64,000 bases of DNA from Pseudomonas fluorescens (GCF_003732425.1 NZ_MOBX01000013.1:932026-996025), one strand, 5' to 3'. Positions 40,245-49,557 are shown, counted from the stretch's first letter. Notes: a model not told the origin generated them from the sequence alone. Program-made: numbers and translations.

Positions 40245-41618
40245 ATGCAATCTCTGAACACTACGCTGCTGATCATCGGCGGCGGCCCCGGCGGTTATGT
40301 CACGGCAATTCGCGCCGGGCAACTGGGCATCCCGACCATTCTGGTCGAAGGCCAGTCGCTGGGCGGCACCTGCCTGAACATCGGCTGCATCCCGTCGAAA
40401 GCGCTGATTCATGTGGCTGAACAGTTTCACCAGACCCAGCATCACAACCAGCACTCGGCGTTGGGCATCAGCGTTTCCGCGCCAACCCTCGACATTACTA
40501 AAAGCGTCGAGTGGAAGGACGGCATCGTTGATCGCCTGACCACTGGCGTCGCGGCGCTGCTGAAAAAGAACAAGGTTCAGGTCATCAATGGCTGGGCCAA
40601 AGTCATCGACGGCAAAACCGTCGATGTCGGCGACACGCGAATCCAGTGCGAGCACTTGGTTTTGGCCACCGGTTCGACCAGCGTCAACTTGCCGATCCTG
40701 CCGATTGGCGGGCCGATCATCTCCTCCACCGAAGCGCTGGCACCGAAATCCGTGCCAAAACGTCTGGTGGTAGTCGGCGGCGGTTACATCGGTCTGGAAC
40801 TGGGCATTGCTTACCGCAAGCTCGGCGCCGAGGTCAGCGTGGTCGAGGCGCAGGATCGTATCTTGCCGGCCTACGATGCCGAGCTGACGCAACCGGTGCA
40901 TGACGCGTTGAAGCAACTGGGCGTGAAGCTGTACCTCAAGCACAGCGTGCAGGGTTTCGACGGCACTTTGCAGGTGCGCGATCCCGAGGGCGAAACCTTG
41001 AATCTGGAAACCGATCAGGTGCTGGTCGCCGTCGGTCGCAAACCGAATACCCAGGGCTGGAACCTCGAAGTGCTGAATCTGGACATGAACGGTTCGGCGA
41101 TCAAAATCGACAGCCGCTGCCAGACCAGCATGCGCAACGTTTACGCCATCGGTGACCTGAGCGGAGAGCCGATGCTCGCCCACCGCGCCATGGCCCAAGG
41201 CGAAATGGTCGCCGAGCTGATTAGCGGCAAAACCCGCGAGTTCAACCCGACCGCCATCGCCGCCGTGTGCTTCACCGACCCGGAACTGGTGGTGGTCGGC
41301 CAGACCCCGGACGAAGCCAAGGCTGCGGGACTGGACTGCATCGTTGCAAGCTTCCCGTTCGCCGCCAACGGCCGGGCGATGACCCTGGAATCGAAAAGCG
41401 GCTTCGTTCGTGTGGTCGCTCGTCGGGATAACCATGTGATTGTCGGCTGGCAAGCGGTGGGCGTGGGTGTTTCGGAGTTGTCCACGGCATTCGCGCAAAG
41501 CCTGGAAATGGGCGCGCGACTGGAAGACATCGGCGGCACCATTCATGCACACCCGACCTTGGGTGAAGCGGTGCAGGAAGCGGCGTTGCGTGCCCTCGGC
41601 CACGCACTCCACCTGTAA
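40245..41618 (+). CDS. lpdV: Dihydrolipoyl dehydrogenase E3-Val
   Basis: A 457-aa FAD disulfide oxidoreductase. N-terminal FAD motif [18 protein letters not shown], redox-active disulfide [16 protein letters not shown] motif [13 protein letters not shown] and active-site His-Glu HPTLGEA near the C-terminus. It reoxidises the lipoyl group of BkdB. Last gene of the bkd operon; a REPIN follows. Confidence 0.95.
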   Translation: MQSLNTTLLIIGGGPGGYVTAIRAGQLGIPTILVEGQSLGGTCLNIGCIPSKALIHVAEQFHQTQHHNQHSALGISVSAPTLDITKSVEWKDGIVDRLTTGVAALLKKNKVQVINGWAKVIDGKTVDVGDTRIQCEHLVLATGSTSVNLPILPIGGPIISSTEALAPKSVPKRLVVVGGGYIGLELGIAYRKLGAEVSVVEAQDRILPAYDAELTQPVHDALKQLGVKLYLKHSVQGFDGTLQVRDPEGETLNLETDQVLVAVGRKPNTQGWNLEVLNLDMNGSAIKIDSRCQTSMRNVYAIGDLSGEPMLAHRAMAQGEMVAELISGKTREFNPTAIAAVCFTDPELVVVGQTPDEAKAAGLDCIVASFPFAANGRAMTLESKSGFVRVVARRDNHVIVGWQAVGVGVSELSTAFAQSLEMGARLEDIGGTIHAHPTLGEAVQEAALRALGHALHL

Positions 41619-41627
41619 AGCAAAACC

Positions 41628-41761
41628 CTGTGGCGAGGGAGCTTGCTCCCGCTGGGCTGCGAAGCGGCCCCAAACCCAGCCACCTCTGTGCACCTGAAGC
41701 ACCGCGGTGTCCGGTTGTACCAGTGCTGCGCACTGGAGCGGGAGCAAGCTCCCTCGCCACA
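41628..41761. repeat. REPIN (CTGTGGCGAGGGAGC type)
   Basis: Inverted pair with a rather long 95-bp interior, between lpdV and the aminotransferase gene. Confidence 0.87.
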
Positions 41762-41934
41762 AAAGAGGTGAAACATGCAGGAATGATGGGGATTTAGTAA
41801 GCAGGCTACTATTTTTGCCATCCCTCCATCGTCCGGGCTGCGAAACCGCTCAAGAATGAAGTATTGTTGTGCCCATCCAAAAAACGTCAGAAGCCTTGAA
41901 CCGTTTCGGCGGTTGTTCAGTGATAGAGGGTGTC

Positions 41935-42954
41935 ATGGGTAACGAAAGCATCAATTGGGACAAGCTGGGTTTTGACTACATCAAGACCGACAAACGCTAT
42001 CTGTCGTACTTTCGCGATGGCGAGTGGGACAAAGGCACCCTGACCGAAGATAACGTGCTGCACATCAGCGAAGGCTCGACGGCCCTTCACTATGGCCAGC
42101 AGTGCTTCGAAGGCCTGAAGGCCTATCGTTGCAAGGACGGCTCGATCAACCTGTTCCGCCCGGATCAGAACGCCGCGCGCATGCAACGCAGCTGCGCCCG
42201 CCTGCTGATGCCGCACGTGTCCACCGAGCAGTTCATCGAAGCGTGCAAGCAAGTGGTTCGCGCCAACGAGCGCTTCATCCCGCCATACGGCACCGGTGGC
42301 GCGCTGTACCTGCGTCCGTTCGTGATCGGCGTGGGTGACAACATCGGCGTGCGTACCGCGCCGGAGTTCATCTTCTCGGTGTTCGCGATCCCGGTTGGCG
42401 CCTACTTCAAGGGCGGCCTGACCCCGCACAACTTCCAGATTTCCAGCTTCGACCGCGCCGCCCCACAAGGCACCGGTGCGGCCAAGGTCGGTGGCAACTA
42501 CGCCGCCAGCCTGATGCCGGGCTCCCAGGCCAAGAAAGCGCACTTCGCTGACGCCATCTACCTGGATCCGCTGACCCACAAGAAGATCGAGGAAGTCGGT
42601 TCGGCCAACTTCTTCGGGATCACCCACGACAACAAGTTCATCACCCCGAACTCGCCGTCGGTCCTGCCAGGCATCACCCGCCTGTCGCTGATCGAACTGG
42701 CCAAGACCCGCCTGGGCCTGGAAGTGGTGGAAGGCGACGTGCTGATCGACAAACTGTCGGACTTCAAGGAAGCCGGTGCTTGCGGCACAGCAGCCGTGAT
42801 CACCCCGATCGGTGGCATCAGCTACAACGACCACCTGCACGTATTCCACAGCGAAACCGAAGTCGGCCCGGTCACCCAGAAGCTCTACAAAGAGCTGACC
42901 GGCGTGCAAACCGGCGACATCGAAGCGCCAGCGGGCTGGATCGTCAAGGTTTGA
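41935..42954 (+). CDS. ilvE: Branched-chain amino acid aminotransferase
   Basis: A 339-aa class-IV PLP aminotransferase. The PLP lysine region is GTGAAKVGGNYAASL, and the TALHYGQQCFEGLKAYR and VGSANFFGI blocks are typical of BCAT. It interconverts Leu, Ile and Val with their keto acids, the substrates of the bkd complex just upstream. GAGGG six bases before ATG 41935 fixes the start; an upstream GTG at 41869 is less likely. A strong terminator follows. Confidence 0.92.
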   Translation: MGNESINWDKLGFDYIKTDKRYLSYFRDGEWDKGTLTEDNVLHISEGSTALHYGQQCFEGLKAYRCKDGSINLFRPDQNAARMQRSCARLLMPHVSTEQFIEACKQVVRANERFIPPYGTGGALYLRPFVIGVGDNIGVRTAPEFIFSVFAIPVGAYFKGGLTPHNFQISSFDRAAPQGTGAAKVGGNYAASLMPGSQAKKAHFADAIYLDPLTHKKIEEVGSANFFGITHDNKFITPNSPSVLPGITRLSLIELAKTRLGLEVVEGDVLIDKLSDFKEAGACGTAAVITPIGGISYNDHLHVFHSETEVGPVTQKLYKELTGVQTGDIEAPAGWIVKV

Positions 42955-42974
42955 TCTGACGGCTGCTGATGCAT

Positions 42975-43014
42975 AAAAGCCCTCCACCGAGTGATTGGTG
43001 GGGGGCTTTTTATT
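42975..43014 (+). terminator. Rho-independent terminator after ilvE
   Basis: Stem AAAAGCCCTCCACC with GGTGGGGGGCTTTT around GAGTGATT, followed by TATT. Confidence 0.9.
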
Positions 43015-43054
43015 GTGCTGGATCTGGATTTTTATGTCGTGCTGGAGATCCTCG

Positions 43055-43230
43055 CCCCCTCATCCCAGCCCTCCCGAAACGTCGGACCGCCCCAGGGGAG
43101 CGAGGGGAAAAGGGGGACGATCTTTGTGCTATTCAAAACCTGGGGTCGACTCGGGCTTTCAGGTCGATGGATCAAGTCCGAACACCTCGGTCAGTCCCCT
43201 CTCCCTCTGGGAGAGGGTTAGGGTGAGGGG
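43055..43230. repeat. Second copy of the composite inverted repeat element
   Basis: CCCCTCATCCCAGCCCTCCC at the left and GGGAGAGGGTTAGGGTGAGG at the right flank about 135 bp. The interior has GTCGACTCGGGCTTTCAGG and TCGATG as in the 6243-6470 element. The right arm forms the end of the next minus-strand gene. Confidence 0.7.
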
Positions 43231-44051
43231 CTTTTCAGCGTTATCCGTTTACCAAGTCGTCCGGCAATCCCGCTCGCCTGCCCATTCTGCTGCTTACCCA
43301 TCCGCGCCTGCGTAATCAGCCCGGGAATCAACTCCCCCTCCGGCAGGTTCTTCCAGAACCGCGCCGGTAAATGCCCCTGCATGACCTTCGGGTTCAACCG
43401 AGCCGGATTGAAAATGTGGCTGTAATAGGTCAGCCACAGATCGCCGTGGGGATCATCGACGTTCTGTGCCAGTTGCTGCCATTCCAGCGGGCATTGCCGC
43501 TGATGGATCAGTTGCTCGCCATCGTAATAGACCCCGTCACGCGGGGTGGCGATCAACCAGCGATGGCGGCCCATCCGCCCGATGAAATGCTCGCTGGCGC
43601 TGTGCAGGATGTCGTGGGCCGGTTCGTGCCACGCCACATACTGCGGACCCGCGCTGGAGGACGGGCGCTCGATGAAACGCACAAACGCATGCAGATGATG
43701 GGCTTCCCGATGCACTTGTTTGATCCGTCGCTGCAACTCGCTACCGAGTTTGTCACCGGCCATCATCGCCGTACGGTCACCGTGGCTGACGCGCCACAAC
43801 ACTTCATACAGCAAACTCCAGCGCTGATCACCGCGATAACGCGAGGCCTGTTCCAGGGTGTCGAGCAGCGCTCGCGGAATACGTGCCTGAAACGGCCCCT
43901 GCCCTTCAGGCACCGGATCATCATTGGCAAATAGATCACCCACACCTTGCGAAGCCCAGCTCACCAGACTCGGATCGACCTCATGGCTCAGCAGCCAGCG
44001 CGCCTGCTGGCGCCACGTGTCGAACAGGTCGTCGCAATCAAGATTGATCAT
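43218..44051 (-). CDS. DUF4130-domain DNA-metabolism protein (TIGR03915 type)
   Basis: A 277-aa protein of the family called probable DNA metabolism protein. Conserved parts: FDTWRQQARWLLSHEVDP, the VHREAHHLHAFVRF block and HEPAHDILHSASEHFIGRM, where a run of His and Asp suggests metal or nucleic-acid chemistry. The same domain is fused to a uracil-DNA-glycosylase-like domain (UdgX relatives) in other bacteria; here it stands alone. Its start overlaps the radical SAM stop by 4 bp. The last codons (LKSPSP and stop) lie inside a repeat element. Function unproven. Confidence 0.82.
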   Translation of the reverse strand: MINLDCDDLFDTWRQQARWLLSHEVDPSLVSWASQGVGDLFANDDPVPEGQGPFQARIPRALLDTLEQASRYRGDQRWSLLYEVLWRVSHGDRTAMMAGDKLGSELQRRIKQVHREAHHLHAFVRFIERPSSSAGPQYVAWHEPAHDILHSASEHFIGRMGRHRWLIATPRDGVYYDGEQLIHQRQCPLEWQQLAQNVDDPHGDLWLTYYSHIFNPARLNPKVMQGHLPARFWKNLPEGELIPGLITQARMGKQQNGQASGIAGRLGKRITLKSPSP

Positions 44052-45268
44052 CCCCACAGTCCCATCTGCTGCGGTATCGGCCGGTCGCGCAATTGCTGAT
44101 AGAGCATATGGCTGGTGACCTCGGCCTGCTGCGGGTGATAGTCGCTGGTGATGATGAACGGCTTGGCCTTGGCCAGCACGCAGCGCATGCGCGCGACGTC
44201 TTCGTAACGGATGCGCCGCTGGCGGCGCAGCTCGACCAGACGTTCGGTGGTGCGCAAACCAATGCCGGGAATACGCGCAATCAACGACGCTTCGGCACGG
44301 TTCAGATCCAGCGGGAACACCTCGCGATTCTGCAGCGCCCAGGCCAGTTTCGGGTCGATGTCCAGCGCCAGATTACCCGGCCCCTTAAGCAATTCATCGG
44401 CGCTGTAGCCGTAGCTGCGCAGGAGAAAATCGGCCTGATACAAACGGTGTTCGCGCATCAGCGGCGGCGCGGCCAGCGGCACGCTTTTCGGGCTGTCGGG
44501 GATCGGACTGAAGGCCGAGTAATAGACCCGGCGCAAACGAAAGTTGCCATACAAGGCCTGAGCGCTGTGGAGGATGGTGCTGTCGTCGGTGTCGTCGGCG
44601 CCGACAATCAATTGCGTGCTCTGCCCGGCCGGGGCGAACTTCGCCGAGCGCGGTTCGTTTAAAACAGTCTGCACGCCGGTGTAGATGGTGTTCATCGCCT
44701 GCTTGATCGATGTGATGTCTTTCTCCGGCGCCAGCACTTGCAGGCTGGCATCGGTGGGCAGTTCGATGTTGACGCTCAGGCGATCGGCGTAGCGCCCCGC
44801 TTCTTCAATTAATGCCGGATCGGCTTCGGGAATGGTCTTGAGATGGATGTACCCACGAAATTCATGCTCTTCGCGCAGCAGCTTCGCCACCCGCACCAGT
44901 TGCTCCATGGTGTAGTCCGCCGAGCGAATGATGCCGGAACTGAGAAACAGCCCGCTGACGCAGTTGCGCCGGTAGAAGTCCATGGTCAGCGCCACGACCT
45001 CTTCAGGCGTAAAGCGGGCACGCGGGACATCGCTGGAGCGACGGTTGACGCAGTACTGGCAATCGTAAAGACAGAAGTTGGTCAGCAGAATCTTCAACAA
45101 CGACACGCAGCGCCCGTCCGGCGTGTAGCTGTGGCAGATGCCCATGCCATCGGTCGAGCCCAAACCGCTCTTGCCTTCGGAGCTGCGCTTGGGCGCACCG
45201 CTGCTCGCGCACGAGGCGTCGTACTTGGCGGCGTCGGCGAGGATGCTCAGCTTGTCGATGATTTGCAT
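44048..45268 (-). CDS. Putative DNA repair/modification radical SAM protein (TIGR03916 type)
   Basis: A 406-aa radical SAM enzyme. The [4Fe-4S]-SAM cysteines are CLYDCQYC (C-x3-C-x2-C) near residue 62. The C-terminus has a helix-hairpin-helix DNA-binding motif (LIARIPGIGLRTTERLVELR), which supports a role on nucleic acid. The N-terminus MQIIDKLSILADAAKYDASC is the usual family start. A near-perfect LexA box ends ten bases before the start codon, so SOS induction is expected for this gene and the DUF4130 gene coupled to it. Confidence 0.87.
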   Translation of the reverse strand: MQIIDKLSILADAAKYDASCASSGAPKRSSEGKSGLGSTDGMGICHSYTPDGRCVSLLKILLTNFCLYDCQYCVNRRSSDVPRARFTPEEVVALTMDFYRRNCVSGLFLSSGIIRSADYTMEQLVRVAKLLREEHEFRGYIHLKTIPEADPALIEEAGRYADRLSVNIELPTDASLQVLAPEKDITSIKQAMNTIYTGVQTVLNEPRSAKFAPAGQSTQLIVGADDTDDSTILHSAQALYGNFRLRRVYYSAFSPIPDSPKSVPLAAPPLMREHRLYQADFLLRSYGYSADELLKGPGNLALDIDPKLAWALQNREVFPLDLNRAEASLIARIPGIGLRTTERLVELRRQRRIRYEDVARMRCVLAKAKPFIITSDYHPQQAEVTSHMLYQQLRDRPIPQQMGLWG

Positions 45269-45278
45269 GGCGCGGGCT

Positions 45279-45304
45279 CTATACTGTTTGCATATACAGT
45301 ATAG
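45279..45304 (-). promoter_or_regulatory. LexA (SOS) box
   Basis: CTATACTG-N10-CAGTATAG is a perfect inverted repeat and contains the CTG-N10-CAG core. Read on the minus strand the core is CTGTATATGCAAACAG, close to the E. coli consensus. It overlaps the likely -10 region of the radical SAM gene. Confidence 0.85.
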
Positions 45305-45357
45305 AGTCAGGCGCGCGTGCACAAGATCGGCAATGACCCCTCGTCGGGGCAAGGCAT

Positions 45358-45470
45358 AGATCAAAAGATCGCAGCCTTCGGCAGCTCCTACAGGAGTCGC
45401 GTACACCCAATAAATTTCAGCCTTACCCAATCCATGTAGGAGCTGCCGAAGGCTGCGATCTTTTGATCTG
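45358..45470. repeat. REPIN (TGTAGGAGCTGCCGAAGGC type)
   Basis: Inverted pair of AGATCAAAAGATCGCAGCC and its complement. Its right arm is translated as the C-terminal tail of the ArsR-like protein. Confidence 0.88.
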
Positions 45471-46172
45471 CCCGTCGACCGGCCACTCAACGCCAAACCG
45501 CACACCGATCTCCTTGCGCCCCGTCGCCGTCAACGCCAGTGCCCGACTGTCCAGATCCTGCGTCACCCACTTGCGCTGCAACGCCGTTCGCAACAGCGCC
45601 GCGCCCAGCGAACCTCCGAGATGCGGCCGGCGCATGCTCCAGTCCAGGCATGGGCAGGCAAACTTGCGGCGCAGGGTCGTCAAGTCCTGCACGTCGATGC
45701 CCAGCGCGAGAAACAACGCCTCGCCACTGTCGCTCAAGCGATACGCCTGCTCGTCGGTTGCCACCAGCCAACCGGCCTCGAGCAAACGGTCGTGCAGCAA
45801 CACCGCCAGCGTCCCGGCCATGTGGTCATAGCAGGTGCGCGCGAATTGCAGGCGATCCGGGGTGTGCGCCTTGAACGTCGGCGCGGCGTTCTGGCCAATC
45901 ACCATCAGCGCTTCCAGCGCTTGCGCCACCCGCTGATCGGCGAGGCTGTAATAGCGATGACGGCCCTGCACATGCAGGCGCACCAGGGCCAGGTCCTTGA
46001 GTTTCGCCAGGTGCACACTGGCGGTCGAGGCGCTGACTTCGGCAATCGTTGCCAACTCGGTGCTGGTGCGGGCGTGGCCGTCCATCAGCGAACAAAGGAT
46101 TTTCGTTCGCGCCGGCTCGGCGATGGCGGCGGCCACTTGGGAAACGCCGATGTCTTGATGTTCTGCGTGCAT
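45423..46172 (-). CDS. ArsR-family (winged HTH) regulator with C-terminal extension
   Basis: A 249-aa regulator, much longer than typical ArsR proteins (about 110). HTH: TSTELATIAEVSASTASVHLAKLKDLALV. The remaining 140 residues form a conserved domain with CPCLDWS and a second winged-helix-like end; this layout is found in ArsR relatives that control efflux or P450 genes. It is divergent from the P450 gene by 79 bp, its likely target. The last 14 residues (IKRSQPSAAPTWIG) are encoded by the REP arm, so the original stop seems lost. Confidence 0.82.
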   Translation of the reverse strand: MHAEHQDIGVSQVAAAIAEPARTKILCSLMDGHARTSTELATIAEVSASTASVHLAKLKDLALVRLHVQGRHRYYSLADQRVAQALEALMVIGQNAAPTFKAHTPDRLQFARTCYDHMAGTLAVLLHDRLLEAGWLVATDEQAYRLSDSGEALFLALGIDVQDLTTLRRKFACPCLDWSMRRPHLGGSLGAALLRTALQRKWVTQDLDSRALALTATGRKEIGVRFGVEWPVDGQIKRSQPSAAPTWIG

Positions 46173-46251
46173 AGTTCGCTCCCGGACGAATCGTCGTCGT
46201 TGCGCAGTGGAGATAGTAGCAACACTTTCCCCTCCGACAAGGATGCAAACC

Positions 46252-47355
46252 ATGAACCCGATCAGCGCAGCAACGCACGCCGATCCTTATCCCTACTACG
46301 CCCAATTGCGCACAGAAGGTGGACTGACGTTTCATCCCGAGCTGAAATTGTGGGTCGCCAGCAGCGCCCGGGCGGTGTGTGCGGTGTTGGCCCACGCCGA
46401 TTGCCGGGTGCGTCCGGCGCAGGAGCCAGTGCCCACGGCGATTGCCGGGGGCATGGCCGGCAAAGTCTTCGGCCAACTGATGCGCATGAATGACGGTGAG
46501 CGCCAGCGCTGTCCGCGTTCTGCGATTGAGCCTGAGTTGGCCGCGCTCGAACTTGGGGCCGTCGACAGACTGGTCGCCGCGCGGCTGATCACAGCGGACG
46601 CCGACGGTGTGTATAAGGCGATGTTTCGTGGCCCGGTGTGCGTGGTCGCGGCGCTGCTGGGCTTCACCCCGGCGCAGGCGCGGGTCATCAGTGAGCTGAC
46701 GGCGGACTTCGTCGCCTGCCTTTCGCCGTTGAGCAATGACCTGCAATTGGCCGCAGCCGATGCGGCAGCCGAACAACTGCGCGGCGACTTCATCGAACTG
46801 CTCGCCGAGCCGGCCAGCCCGTTGCTCAGTGCAATCCAGCAGCGCTTCACCAGCGACGAGGAACCCCTGATCGCCAACCTGATCGGCCTCTGCTCGCAGA
46901 CATTCGAAGCCTGCGCCGGACTGATCGGCAACACGCTGTTGGCGCTACGTCGGCAGCCGGCGTTGCGCGGCGAATCTGTCGAAGCGCTGCTCAGCGAAGT
47001 GCAGCGCTTCGATCCGCCCGTGCAGAACAGCCGGCGCTTTGTCGCCACGCCGTGCGAGATTGCCGGTGTGCGGGTCGAAGCAGGCGATGTGATTCTGGTT
47101 TTGTTGGCCTCGGCCAATCGTGATCCGGCGCTCAACGAACGGCCGGAGCAGTTTCTGCCACAGCGCGCCAACCGTCGCAGTTTCAGTTTTGGCAGTGGCC
47201 GGCATCAGTGTCCGGGGCAAGCGCTGGCGATGAGTATTGCCAGCGCAACGGTCAGGGAAATAATCAGGCATGACATCGACCTGAATCGCCTGAACTGGCA
47301 CTACAAGCCTTCGCTCAACGGGCGCATTCCCGTGTTCAGCGACGTTGGCACCTGA
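46252..47355 (+). CDS. Small cytochrome P450
   Basis: A 367-aa soluble P450. The heme-binding loop is FSFGSGRHQCPG with the ligand Cys, and the K-helix ExxR is EVQR. The I-helix, normally Gly-x-Asp/Glu-Thr, reads IGLCSQTFEA: the threonine is kept but the acidic residue is Gln. It is short for the family (usually 390-420). No ferredoxin or reductase gene is near. Divergent from the long ArsR-like regulator. Substrate unknown. Confidence 0.88.
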   Translation: MNPISAATHADPYPYYAQLRTEGGLTFHPELKLWVASSARAVCAVLAHADCRVRPAQEPVPTAIAGGMAGKVFGQLMRMNDGERQRCPRSAIEPELAALELGAVDRLVAARLITADADGVYKAMFRGPVCVVAALLGFTPAQARVISELTADFVACLSPLSNDLQLAAADAAAEQLRGDFIELLAEPASPLLSAIQQRFTSDEEPLIANLIGLCSQTFEACAGLIGNTLLALRRQPALRGESVEALLSEVQRFDPPVQNSRRFVATPCEIAGVRVEAGDVILVLLASANRDPALNERPEQFLPQRANRRSFSFGSGRHQCPGQALAMSIASATVREIIRHDIDLNRLNWHYKPSLNGRIPVFSDVGT

Positions 47356-47362
47356 TAATCCG

Positions 47363-47456
47363 TCTTCGCGAGCAGGCTCGCTCCCACAGGATTACGGGGT
47401 GTACAGACTGTTGAAATCACCTTGAAAACTGTGGGAGCGAGCCTGCTCGCGAAGAG
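47363..47456. repeat. REPIN (TGTGGGAGCGAGCC type)
   Basis: Inverted pair between convergent P450 and mntH. Confidence 0.9.
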
Positions 47457-47483
47457 GCCAGCCCAGTCACTGCAAAATATGGC

Positions 47484-48809
47484 TCAAGCCGCCCACTGCA
47501 AAATCAACCAGCTGTTGGCGCCGCTGATCACCACAAACAAGCCCCACGCCAACACCCGGGTTGGCCAACGGTTCACAAACGGCCCCATCAGCTTTTTATC
47601 ATTGGTCATGCGGATCAATGGATACAAGGCAAACGGCAATTGCAGACTCAACACCACCTGACTCAACACCAGCAATTTGCCGATCGCGTTATCGCCCATC
47701 AGCCACACGCCGATAAACGCCGGAATCAACGCCAGTCCGCGAGTAATCAAGCGCCGCTGCCAGCACGGAATCCGCAGGTTCAGATAGCCCTCCATGATCA
47801 CCTGGCCGGCGATGGTGCCGGTGAAAGTCGAGCTCTGCCCCGACGCCAGCAGCGCGACGCCGAACAACACACTGGCCAGCGCGCCGCCCACCAGCGGATC
47901 GAGCAAGTGGTAGGCATCCTGAATGTCCACCACGTCGGTGTGCCCGGACTGGTGAAACGCCGCAGCGGCGAGGATCAGGATTGCCGCGTTGACCAGCAAC
48001 GCCAGCGCCAGCGAACCGATGGTGTCGATGCGCGCCAGTTTCACCGCGTCCTGCTTGCTCGCGAGGTCCTTGCCGATCATCCGCGTCTGCACGATCGAGG
48101 TGTGCAGATAGAGGTTATGCGGCATCACCGTCGCGCCGAGAATACCGATGGCCAGGTACAACGGCGCCGCTTCGCCAATCGCCGCCAGCGACGGTTTGAA
48201 ACCTTGGGCGACGTCCGGCCAATAGGGTTTGATCAGCAGCAGTTCAACGAAGAAACACACACCGATGGTCGCAACCAGCACCAGCATGATCGCTTCCAAA
48301 CGGCGGAAGCCTCGATTCTGCAAGGCCAGCACGAGCAAGGTGTCGAACGCCGTCAGGGCAATGCCGAAGGTCAGCGAACAGCCGAGCAGCAAGTGAAACG
48401 CCAGCGCGCAGCCGAGCACTTCGGCCAGATCGGTGGCGATGATCGAGATTTCCGCCAGCACCCACTGTAGGCGCGCGGTCGGCGTGCTGTAGCGCTCGCG
48501 GGACAGTTGCGCCAGATCGCGTCCGGTGGCGATGCCCAGCCGCGAGCACAGGCACTGCACGACCATCCCCGCCAGACTCGCCAGCAACACCACAAACAAC
48601 AGGCTGTAGCCAAAGCGTGAACCGGCCTCAATGGCGGTGGCCCAGTTGCCCGGGTCCATGTAGCCGATCGACACCAGCAAGCCGGGGCCGGCGAAACGCA
48701 GCACGCGTTTGAAGAACGAGGCATTGGGATCCACCGCAACACTGCCGGCCACTTCCGGCGGGCAAAACGGCGCGGTGGCGATTTTGGGCAAACTGAATTT
48801 CACGCACAC
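47484..48809 (-). CDS. mntH: Nramp-family divalent metal (Mn2+) transporter
   Basis: A roughly 441-aa proton-coupled Mn2+/Fe2+ importer with 11 hydrophobic segments. Metal-binding motifs GYMDPGNWATA (TM1) and VMPHNLYLH (TM6) are intact. No ATG is available at the N-terminus: candidates are GTG 48809 (VCVKFSLPK) and GTG 48803; a TTG at 48867-48869 would start inside a REP. I see no MntR or Fur box in the short upstream stretch. Confidence 0.88.
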   Translation of the reverse strand: MCVKFSLPKIATAPFCPPEVAGSVAVDPNASFFKRVLRFAGPGLLVSIGYMDPGNWATAIEAGSRFGYSLLFVVLLASLAGMVVQCLCSRLGIATGRDLAQLSRERYSTPTARLQWVLAEISIIATDLAEVLGCALAFHLLLGCSLTFGIALTAFDTLLVLALQNRGFRRLEAIMLVLVATIGVCFFVELLLIKPYWPDVAQGFKPSLAAIGEAAPLYLAIGILGATVMPHNLYLHTSIVQTRMIGKDLASKQDAVKLARIDTIGSLALALLVNAAILILAAAAFHQSGHTDVVDIQDAYHLLDPLVGGALASVLFGVALLASGQSSTFTGTIAGQVIMEGYLNLRIPCWQRRLITRGLALIPAFIGVWLMGDNAIGKLLVLSQVVLSLQLPFALYPLIRMTNDKKLMGPFVNRWPTRVLAWGLFVVISGANSWLILQWAA

Positions 48810-48867
48810 ATCCAGAAACAAGTCGGAAAGACGCAGCTTAGAGGTTTCCGCCACAGCCTTGAAGCGC

Positions 48868-48945
48868 AAAAGATCGCAGCCTTCGGCAGCTCCTACAGGA
48901 GAATGCGTTCCAATGTAGGAGCTGCCGAAGGCTGCGATCTTTTGC
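48868..48945. repeat. REPIN (AAAGATCGCAGCCTTCGGC type)
   Basis: Near-perfect inverted pair with a short interior, located immediately upstream of mntH and 3' of the chalcone-isomerase-like gene. Confidence 0.9.
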
Positions 48946-48947
48946 TC

Positions 48948-49484
48948 TTATCGATTTACCCCCAACAACTGTTCGCGCAAAGCGGGATTGCGCGTGCGCG
49001 GATCGAGCCAGATATCAAAAAACGCCCGGGCAAACAGCGGGTCATTGATCTCGTGCTGCAATTGCTGACCAACAAAAAAACGCGCGCCCTGCCCCGGCAG
49101 ATACACGCCGGTAATCCGCGTGCCGGCCTGCACATCGACGAACGATTGCTGCATCTGTGCCTGCCAGCCGGCCAATTGCGCCGGGCTGACGCGGGCACCA
49201 GCCAGACGTTTGATTTCGTCGACACTGGCCTTGACCAGGTCGTCGCGGGAGATGTTGCGACGGTAGATCAGCTCCAGCGCAAACGGCTGACCGTCGACCA
49301 GGGGACGCGCGGCGCTCCACAGCCGCGCGTTGTAGACATCGAACCCGAACACGCTGAAATCACCGGTGCCAATGATCTGCGCGCCGGGCACTGCATCCTG
49401 CCAGTTGGCCCAGGTCGGCGTCAGCAACAGCGCCCACAAGCCGATACCGCAGCATCCCCGCAACAGCTTCGGTGTTCTTCTCAT
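48948..49484 (-). CDS. Periplasmic chalcone isomerase-like protein
   Basis: A 178-aa exported protein: signal peptide residues 1-26 (GIGLWALLLTPTWA), then a chalcone_isomerase-like domain (GTGDFSVFGFDVYNARLW, LELIYRRNISRDDLVKASVDEI, GVYLPGQGARFF). Bacterial members of this fold have no known enzymatic role. The start at ATG 49484 is preferred because the basic MRR and hydrophobic core follow directly. Its stop is two bases from a REPIN. Confidence 0.82.
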   Translation of the reverse strand: MRRTPKLLRGCCGIGLWALLLTPTWANWQDAVPGAQIIGTGDFSVFGFDVYNARLWSAARPLVDGQPFALELIYRRNISRDDLVKASVDEIKRLAGARVSPAQLAGWQAQMQQSFVDVQAGTRITGVYLPGQGARFFVGQQLQHEINDPLFARAFFDIWLDPRTRNPALREQLLGVNR

Positions 49485-49545
49485 CGCAGCATCGACTCCG
49501 GTAAACCCTGATACACACATCATAGCCGGGTATCGCTCTCGATAC

Positions 49546-49557
49546 TTTGTATACAAA
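49546..49557. promoter_or_regulatory. 12-bp perfect palindrome TTTGTATACAAA
   Basis: It lies in the gap between two divergent genes (49484 and 49632). The core TGTATACA matches the general form of GntR-family operators. No GntR gene is adjacent. Confidence 0.4.
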
